Shown one piece after another: positions 58,902 to 64,000 of a stretch of 64,000 nucleotides of DNA. The DNA is from Roseateles sp. (GTDB taxonomy: Bacteria > Pseudomonadota > Gammaproteobacteria > Burkholderiales > Burkholderiaceae_C). The stretch's first letter is position 1, and each line of letters opens with the position of its first letter. The stretch spans positions 62,001-126,000 of the forward strand of contig JAEUPJ010000058.1 in the NCBI GenBank assembly GCA_016790285.1, given 5' to 3'. The position numbers and the translations under genes were made by a program. Below the pieces are notes generated by a model that saw nothing but the letters and a program-made list of their open reading frames with translations, was not told where the DNA came from and did no database searches.

Positions 58902-61076
58902 ATGCAACTGCTGTCCTGCTGGCGGGCCATGGCTCGCCTGGTCGTGTTGACGGCCCCGCTGGCCGCTGCCTGGCCCGCTCTGGCCGACGCCCCCACGCCC
59001 CCGGTGGCGGCCAGGCAGCCCAAGGACGTCACCGTCCACGGCGACCGCCGCATCGACGACTATTTCTGGCTGCGCGAGAAGGACGACCCGGCCGTGCAGG
59101 CCCACCTGAAGGCCGAGGCGGCCTATGCCGAAGCCTGGTATCAGCCCCATCAGGCGGCCGTCGAGCGGCTGTTCGAGGAGATGAAAGGCCGCGTGCAGCA
59201 GCGCGACAGTGCCGTGCCGCAGCGCCGTGGTGGCTTCTGGTACAGCTCGCGCATCGACGTCGGGCAGCAGTACCCGGTGTTCTTTCGCACCCAGGCGGCA
59301 GGCCCGCAGCGGCAGCTCGACGCCCAGGCGCCCGAGCAGGTCCTGGTGGACCTGAACGAGCTGGCGAAGACGCGCAAGTTCGTCAACCTCAATGGCCTGG
59401 CCGTCAGCCCGGACGACCAGCGCGTGGCCTACGGCGTGGACGCCACCGGCGCGCGCGACTTCGAGCTGCACGTGCGCGACATCGCCAGCGGCGAGGACCG
59501 CGTGGTGGCCAGCACGCCGCACGCCGACGGCTTCGTCTGGGCGGCGGACAGCCGCACGCTCTTCTACATCCGCCACAACGAGGCGCGGCGCTCCCACCAG
59601 TTGTGGCGCCATCAGCTCGGCGCCGCGGGGCCCGACGTGCTCGTGCACGAGGAGCCGAACGAGCTGTTCAACCTGACGCTGGCCAAGTCGCTGGACGGCC
59701 GCACGCTGATGCTGGGCTCGATCGCCAAGGACACCCAGGACTGGCGCGTGCTGCCGGCCGACCAGCCCGAGGGCCGCTGGCGCGAGGTGCTGCCCCGCCG
59801 TGCTGGCCAGGAATACGCCGTGACGCCCTTCGGCAGTGAGATGCTGCTGCGCATCAACGATCGTGGCGTGAACTTCCGCCTGCTGCGCGTGCCGATGAAG
59901 CCTGGCGCCGGCCCGGTGCTGACGCCAGCGCTGCTCAAGGCTGGCCGGGAGCTGGTCCCGCACCGGGACAGCGCGATGGTCGAGCAGGTGGCTGCGTTCA
60001 GGACGCATGCCGCCGTGCAGGTGCGCGAGGGCGGCTCGGTCAAGCTGCGGCTTTTCCCGCTCAAGGCCGGCGCGCCGCGCGACATCGCCTTCCAGGAGCT
60101 GGCCTACAGCGCCGTGCTGGCCGAGCAGCGTGAGTTCGACGCGCCGCGCGTGCGCTTCGCCTACAACTCGCTCACCACGCCACCGAGCACCTACGAGGCC
60201 GATCTCGCCACCGGCAAGCTGGCGCTGCTGAAGGTGCAGCCCGTGCAGGGCGGCTACGACGCCAGCCTCTACGCCAGCGAGCGCCTGTGGGTGAGCGGCG
60301 CGGACGGCACGCGCGTGCCCATCAGCCTCGTCTACCGCAAGGACAAGCGCCGCGCCGGCCCGCAGCCCCTGCTGCTCTACGGCTACGGCAGCTACGGCAT
60401 CCCGACCGACCCGCGCTTTGCCAGCAGCCGGCTGTCGCTGCTGGACCGTGGCGTCATCTTCGCGATCGGCCACATCCGCGGCGGCGGCGACCTGGGCCGG
60501 CAGTGGTACCTGGACGGCAAGCTCGGCAAGAAGATGAACACCTTCACCGACTTCATCGCCTGCGCCCAGGGCCTGGTGGACCGCGGCTACACCCAGCCGG
60601 GCCAGCTCATCATCCACGGCGGCAGCGCCGGCGGCCTGCTCGTCGGTGCGGCCACCAACCTGCGGCCGGACCTCTTCAAGGCCGTCGTGGCCCAGGTGCC
60701 CTTCGTGGACGTCATCAACACCATGCTGGACGCGAGCCTGCCGCTCACCACCGAGGAATACATCGAGTGGGGCAATCCCAACAAGGCCGACGAGTACGCC
60801 TGGATGCGCGCCTACAGCCCGTACGACAACCTCAAGCCGGCCGCCTACCCGGCGGTGCTCGCCAAGACGGCCATCAACGACAGCCAGGTGCCCTACTGGG
60901 AGGCGGCCAAGTACGTCGCCCGTCTGCGCACCGTCAACACGGGCAGTCAGCCCGTGCTCTTCGACATCAACATGACGGCCGGCCACGGCGGCGCGTCCGG
61001 CCGCTTCGACGCGTTGCGCGAGACGGCCCGCACCTACGCCTTCATGCTGCAGCAGTGGGGGCTGCTCCATGACTGA
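58902..61076 (+). CDS. ptrB: Oligopeptidase B / prolyl oligopeptidase family peptidase, exported
   Basis: A 724-aa S9 serine peptidase: N-terminal seven-bladed propeller and C-terminal alpha/beta hydrolase. The landmarks are HGDRRIDDYFWLREKD near 45, GHIRGGGDLGRQWYLDGK, the nucleophile in IHGGSAGGLLVG, the Asp region NDSQVPYWEAAKYVARLR and the His in TAGHGG. Oligopeptidase B cuts after Arg or Lys in short peptides. Unlike E. coli PtrB it carries a probable signal peptide (LVVLTAPLAAAWPALADA). Start 58902 follows GGGAG. It overlaps the next gene by 8 bases. Confidence 0.9.
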   Translation: MQLLSCWRAMARLVVLTAPLAAAWPALADAPTPPVAARQPKDVTVHGDRRIDDYFWLREKDDPAVQAHLKAEAAYAEAWYQPHQAAVERLFEEMKGRVQQRDSAVPQRRGGFWYSSRIDVGQQYPVFFRTQAAGPQRQLDAQAPEQVLVDLNELAKTRKFVNLNGLAVSPDDQRVAYGVDATGARDFELHVRDIASGEDRVVASTPHADGFVWAADSRTLFYIRHNEARRSHQLWRHQLGAAGPDVLVHEEPNELFNLTLAKSLDGRTLMLGSIAKDTQDWRVLPADQPEGRWREVLPRRAGQEYAVTPFGSEMLLRINDRGVNFRLLRVPMKPGAGPVLTPALLKAGRELVPHRDSAMVEQVAAFRTHAAVQVREGGSVKLRLFPLKAGAPRDIAFQELAYSAVLAEQREFDAPRVRFAYNSLTTPPSTYEADLATGKLALLKVQPVQGGYDASLYASERLWVSGADGTRVPISLVYRKDKRRAGPQPLLLYGYGSYGIPTDPRFASSRLSLLDRGVIFAIGHIRGGGDLGRQWYLDGKLGKKMNTFTDFIACAQGLVDRGYTQPGQLIIHGGSAGGLLVGAATNLRPDLFKAVVAQVPFVDVINTMLDASLPLTTEEYIEWGNPNKADEYAWMRAYSPYDNLKPAAYPAVLAKTAINDSQVPYWEAAKYVARLRTVNTGSQPVLFDINMTAGHGGASGRFDALRETARTYAFMLQQWGLLHD

Positions 61077-61311
61077 CGCGTACTGGCGCCGCACCCGCCG
61101 GCTCACGGTGTGGCTGCTGCTCGCCTGGGGCGTGGTGGCCTTCGTGCCGGTGTTCTTCGCCCGGGAACTGAGCGTGGAGGTGTTCGGCTGGCCTCTGGGC
61201 TTCTGGCTGGCGTCGCAGGGCGCGCTGCTGGGCTTTTGCGCCATCGTCATCATCTACGCGCGCTGCATGAACCGGCTGGAGGCCGAGCAGGCGCCCGACG
61301 AGCGGCGCTGA
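61069..61311 (+). CDS. DUF4212 small subunit of a sodium:solute symporter, orphan
   Basis: An 80-aa protein with two membrane helices (LTVWLLLAWGVVAFVPVFFARELS and GFWLASQGALLGFCAIVIIYARCMN) and the DUF4212/TIGR03647 layout. This subunit normally stands directly before the large sodium:solute (acetate-type) symporter gene. Here no such gene follows; the next gene is on the other strand and of another family. It overlaps oligopeptidase B by 8 bases. Confidence 0.82.
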   Translation: MTDAYWRRTRRLTVWLLLAWGVVAFVPVFFARELSVEVFGWPLGFWLASQGALLGFCAIVIIYARCMNRLEAEQAPDERR

Positions 61312-61330
61312 CCGCGCGCGGCATCAGCGC

Positions 61331-62182
61331 TCAGCGCGCTTCGGCGGCCTGGTACATGCGGCGCGTCTCGGCCTCGCCGAAGTGCTTCACGTAGGCCTGC
61401 CGCACCCAGCCGCTGTGGACCATGGCGGCCAGCCGCTCGCCCAGCCGGGCCGTCACCGCGGCGGGTACGCTGCGGCGGTTCACGTAGAGGCCCAGCTGCT
61501 GCGGCCGCGCCTCCGGCACATCCACGATGACCAGGTCAGCGGGCAGCTGCCCGTCGCGGCGCAGCTTCAGGTGCAGCGCGTTGGGCATCATGGCGGCTTG
61601 CACGCGCCGTGCAGTCAGCTTGGCGCTCAGCCCGGCGAAGTCCGACGAGTACTCCGCCCGCCGGATCACGAGCAGCTGTTCCACCTGGCCGTCGATGCGG
61701 CTGTTGGTGCGGATGCCGCGCACGATGCCGAGCGTGAGTTCGGGCTGGCGGATGAAGTCCGACAGGCTGCTGATGCCCGTGGCGGCCTCGGGCACGACCA
61801 GCAGGTCGTGCTTGGTGTAGCCGTAGGGCAGGTAGACGCCGACCTGATCGCGCTCGGGTGTGCGCAGCATCGACGTGATGACGTCCACCTCGCCGCGGTC
61901 GAAGGCCACCAGCGCCCGGGCCCGTGGCATGAACACCAGCCGCAGTGGGCAACCCGTGCGGGCCTCCAGCTCCTGCGTGATGGTCGGGATCAGGCCGCGG
62001 ATCTGCCCCTGCTCCTGGTAGCTGCCCAACCCCAGGTCCGACACGGCCACCTGCAGGGGCCGCGCGCACTGCCCATTGTTGGCAAGGGCGGCGCCCGTCA
62101 AGAGTGCCAGCGCGGCGGCCAGCCACACGCGCCGCGAAGGGCGCTGTCGAGGGACGTCGGGGTGGCTGGGCATCGGGCGCAT
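61331..62182 (-). CDS. Periplasmic substrate-binding protein (type 2)
   Basis: A 283-aa protein with a signal peptide (VWLAAALALLTGAALA) and a type-2 periplasmic binding fold: LQVAVSDLGLGSYQEQGQIRGLIPTITQEL, FMPRARALVAFDRGEVDVITSMLRTPERD, LTLGIVRGIRTNSRID and VHSGWVRQAYVKHF. Such orphan amino-acid-type binding proteins without a permease are common in Burkholderiales. Ligand unknown. Several ATGs are possible near the start (62182, 62173); the ribosome site is weak. Confidence 0.8.
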   Translation of the reverse strand: MRPMPSHPDVPRQRPSRRVWLAAALALLTGAALANNGQCARPLQVAVSDLGLGSYQEQGQIRGLIPTITQELEARTGCPLRLVFMPRARALVAFDRGEVDVITSMLRTPERDQVGVYLPYGYTKHDLLVVPEAATGISSLSDFIRQPELTLGIVRGIRTNSRIDGQVEQLLVIRRAEYSSDFAGLSAKLTARRVQAAMMPNALHLKLRRDGQLPADLVIVDVPEARPQQLGLYVNRRSVPAAVTARLGERLAAMVHSGWVRQAYVKHFGEAETRRMYQAAEAR

Positions 62183-62197
62183 TCTTGCCGATGACGC

Positions 62198-63094
62198 TCA
62201 GGCGAGAAATGCGTGCAGACGGGCGGCCAGGGCTTCGGGCTGGTCGTGGTGCAGCATGTGGCCGGCGTCCTGCAGCACGGTGCGCTCGAGGTGGGGGACC
62301 AGCGCCAGCCGCGCCTCGAAGTCCTCGCGCGGGTAGCGCGTGCCCCAGAAGCGGGTGAGCTGGTCGTCGCTGCCTTCCACCCACAGCGTCGGCGCGGTGA
62401 TGCGCTGCCAGCAGGCCAGCACCTCGGCCTTGCGGTAGAGCACCGGGTTGGCCAGCTTGTGGGCGGGGTCGGCGTTCAGGCGAAAGCCTACCGGCGTCTC
62501 GCGCGCCCAGTGGCTGGCCAGCCAGGCGGCCTTGTCGGCGGGCAGCCGCGGGTTGGTCTTGCGCAGCCGCTCGGCCACGTCGGCGAGTGTTGCGTAGGGG
62601 CGCAGCGAGGGCGGCTCCTTGAGCTCGTCCAGCCACCGGGCCAGGCGCTCGGGCGCGGCGGCGGGCGCCACGTCGGGCATGCCGAAGCCTTCGAGGTTGA
62701 CGAGGCGACGGATGCGCTGCGGGCGAACCCCTGCGTAGCTCATGGCCACGTTGCCGCCCATGCTGTGGCCCAGCAGGTCCACCGGCGCGTCGGGGCTGAC
62801 GGCGTCCAGCAGCGCGTCCAGATCGCCCAGGTAGTCCGGGAACCAGTAGCAGTCGGCGCCGGTGGTCTCGCTCAGGCCGAAGCCACGCCAGTCCAGCGCG
62901 ATGACCTCGCGCGCCTGCGCGAGCGCGTCGACGACGAACTGGAAGGACGCGCCCACGTCCATCCAGCCATGCACCATGACCAGCGGCGGCTGGCCGAGCA
63001 AGGGTTGACCCCAGCGAAGCACATGGTGGCGCAGGCCGCGAAGGGTCAGGAATTCATCGCGATGGACGCGCCGGGGGGTGTAGACATCGGGCAT
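62198..63094 (-). CDS. Alpha/beta hydrolase
   Basis: A 298-aa alpha/beta hydrolase: oxyanion region VMVHGWMDVGASFQFV, VIALDWRGFGLSE, the nucleophile serine in LLGHSMGGNVAM, the acid in LWVEGSDDQLTRFWG and the histidine in DAGHMLHHDQPEAL. The substrate is not evident. ATG 63094 is chosen; a TTG at 63112 would extend it by 6 residues. Divergent from the GNAT gene. Confidence 0.86.
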   Translation of the reverse strand: MPDVYTPRRVHRDEFLTLRGLRHHVLRWGQPLLGQPPLVMVHGWMDVGASFQFVVDALAQAREVIALDWRGFGLSETTGADCYWFPDYLGDLDALLDAVSPDAPVDLLGHSMGGNVAMSYAGVRPQRIRRLVNLEGFGMPDVAPAAAPERLARWLDELKEPPSLRPYATLADVAERLRKTNPRLPADKAAWLASHWARETPVGFRLNADPAHKLANPVLYRKAEVLACWQRITAPTLWVEGSDDQLTRFWGTRYPREDFEARLALVPHLERTVLQDAGHMLHHDQPEALAARLHAFLA

Positions 63095-63135
63095 ATCCGC
63101 ACTGTAGGACAACGCAGTCCGCGGACAATCGAGCC

Positions 63136-63663
63136 ATGCCTCCCCGTCATGACATCCGCCCCGCCGAACCGCGCGACCTGCCCGCCATCGTCCAACTCAT
63201 CAGCGAGCTCGCCGAGTTCGAGCAGCTGACCCACCTGCTGGAGGTCACGCCCGACAAGCTCGAGCCGCACCTCTTTGGTGACGACCCCGTCGCCGAGTGC
63301 CTGGTGGGCGAGGTGCACGGCGAGGTGGTCGCCTTCGCGCTGTACTACACCAACTTCTCCACCTTCCTGGCCAAGCCGGGCCTGTACCTGGAAGACCTGT
63401 ACGTGCGCCCCGCGCACCGCCGCAGCGGCCTGGGCAAGGCACTGCTCATCCAGCTGGCCCAGACGGCCTGCGAGCGCGGCTATGGCCGCTTCGACTGGAC
63501 GGTGCTCGACTGGAACGAAGACGCCATCCGCTTCTACCAGAAGCTGGGCGCCGAGGTCATGCCCGACTGGCGCATCTGCCGCCTGACCGGCGAGGCGCTG
63601 GAGCGTTATGCCGACGGCGACCGGCCGAGCATGTGGTCACCCTCGGCCTGGCTGGGGCTCTGA
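63136..63663 (+). CDS. GNAT family N-acetyltransferase (diamine/thialysine type)
   Basis: A 175-aa GNAT enzyme: IRPAEPRDLPAIVQLISELAEFEQL, GEVVAFALYYTNFSTFLAKPGLYLEDLYVRPAHRRSGLGKALL (acetyl-CoA motif RRSGLGKA), and FDWTVLDWNEDAIRFYQKLGAEVMPDW. The pattern is that of spermidine/spermine and thialysine N-acetyltransferases (SSAT-like), so a diamine or lysine analogue is a likely acceptor. Confidence 0.85.
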   Translation: MPPRHDIRPAEPRDLPAIVQLISELAEFEQLTHLLEVTPDKLEPHLFGDDPVAECLVGEVHGEVVAFALYYTNFSTFLAKPGLYLEDLYVRPAHRRSGLGKALLIQLAQTACERGYGRFDWTVLDWNEDAIRFYQKLGAEVMPDWRICRLTGEALERYADGDRPSMWSPSAWLGL

Positions 63664-63758
63664 GCAAGAGGCTGGGCCGGCTTCGGGCAATCCATGAGCC
63701 CGGCCCCGGGTGGGGTGGCTAGCATTCGCCCCCTTGTCCCAACCCGGGGTGGCCCATC

Positions 63759-64000
63759 GTGGAAGACCGTTACGAGCAACTGCACGCCGCCTTCCGCTGG
63801 CAGGTGCCGCCGGACTTCAACATCGCCGAGGCCTGCTGCGGCCGCTGGGCACGCGACACCCCCAACGCCCCTGCGATCTACTTCGACAGTGAAAGCGGCT
63901 GCCGCGCGCACTACAGCTACGGCCAGCTGCAGCGCGCGGCCAACCGGCTGTCCAACGCGCTGCTGAACCAGGGCGTGCGGCGGGGCCACCGGGTGGCCAT
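63759..64000 (+). CDS. AMP-binding acyl-CoA synthetase, N-terminus only
   Basis: The first 80 codons of a gene cut by the window edge. VEDRYEQLHAAFRWQVPPDFNIAEACCGRWARD, then APAIYFDSESGCRAHYSYGQLQRAANRLSNALLNQGVRRGHRVA, is the N-terminal start of acetyl-/medium-chain acyl-CoA synthetases. GTG start; the ribosome site is not clear. The catalytic part lies outside the window. Confidence 0.75.
   Translation, partial: MEDRYEQLHAAFRWQVPPDFNIAEACCGRWARDTPNAPAIYFDSESGCRAHYSYGQLQRAANRLSNALLNQGVRRGHRVA

Noticed and set aside
58671-61253. An 860-codon open frame on the - strand
   Set aside because: Antisense to oligopeptidase B, which has complete catalytic motifs; no recognisable domain.

Overview
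This is a high-GC chromosomal segment of a betaproteobacterium, most likely a Burkholderiales member of the Rubrivivax/Leptothrix/Ideonella/Roseateles type. The evidence is a complete thiosulfate-oxidising sox operon in soxCDYZAXB order, a SapC gene behind a CNNM/CorC-type gene, proteobacterial tRNA-Ser(TGA) and tRNA-Thr(CGT), and a prfB gene with the classical +1 frameshift. No insertion sequence, prophage, integrase or CRISPR array was seen.

Region 1 (1-13.0 kb) is inorganic sulfur metabolism. On the - strand lies soxC-D-Y-Z-A-X-B, followed by a GlcG/HbpS-like protein, a DsrE-like protein and a truncated YeeE/YedE transporter. Upstream is a sigma-54 activator with the three-cysteine spacing of the sulfane-sulfur sensor FisR. 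Divergent from it are a persulfide dioxygenase, a sulfurtransferase-SQR fusion and a TauE/SafE exporter. A -24/-12-like promoter precedes the dioxygenase, and an array of repeats precedes that promoter. Together these genes would oxidise sulfide and persulfide to sulfite and export it, while Sox oxidises thiosulfate in the periplasm.

Region 2 (13.1-17.1 kb) holds tRNA-Ser, apaH, a CNNM/CorC protein, sapC with a strong terminator, and an N-acyl amino acid synthase-like gene behind a 22-bp palindrome.

Region 3 (about 17-49 kb) is the most notable part: many small stress and envelope genes (YqjD/YqjE/lipocalin-fusion set, GlsB/YeaQ, CsbD, BON, OmpA, PA2169-type four-helix bundle, DUF3606, a 25-aa membrane peptide). 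With them are a phospholipase D, two glycosyltransferases, topoisomerase IB, three histidine kinases, a lone receiver, a sigma-54 response regulator and an rpoN gene away from its usual neighbours. The region ends in a ligD-ku repair operon and a UvrA2. Reading the intergenic spaces by eye I find 18 sites of the form GG-N10-GC resembling TGGCACG-N4-TTGC (sigma-54 -24/-12). Nearly all sit upstream of these genes in the right orientation, including rpoN itself and the operon carrying ligD and ku. I interpret this as a regulon driven by a dedicated RpoN paralogue (stress, envelope, DNA repair); I do not know of a description of it.

Region 4 (51.7-64 kb) is mainly housekeeping: a lipid/diacylglycerol kinase-like gene with a phosphodiesterase, tRNA-Thr, fbp, pepN, prfB, oligopeptidase B with an orphan DUF4212 subunit, a periplasmic binding protein, an alpha/beta hydrolase, a GNAT and the start of an acyl-CoA synthetase.
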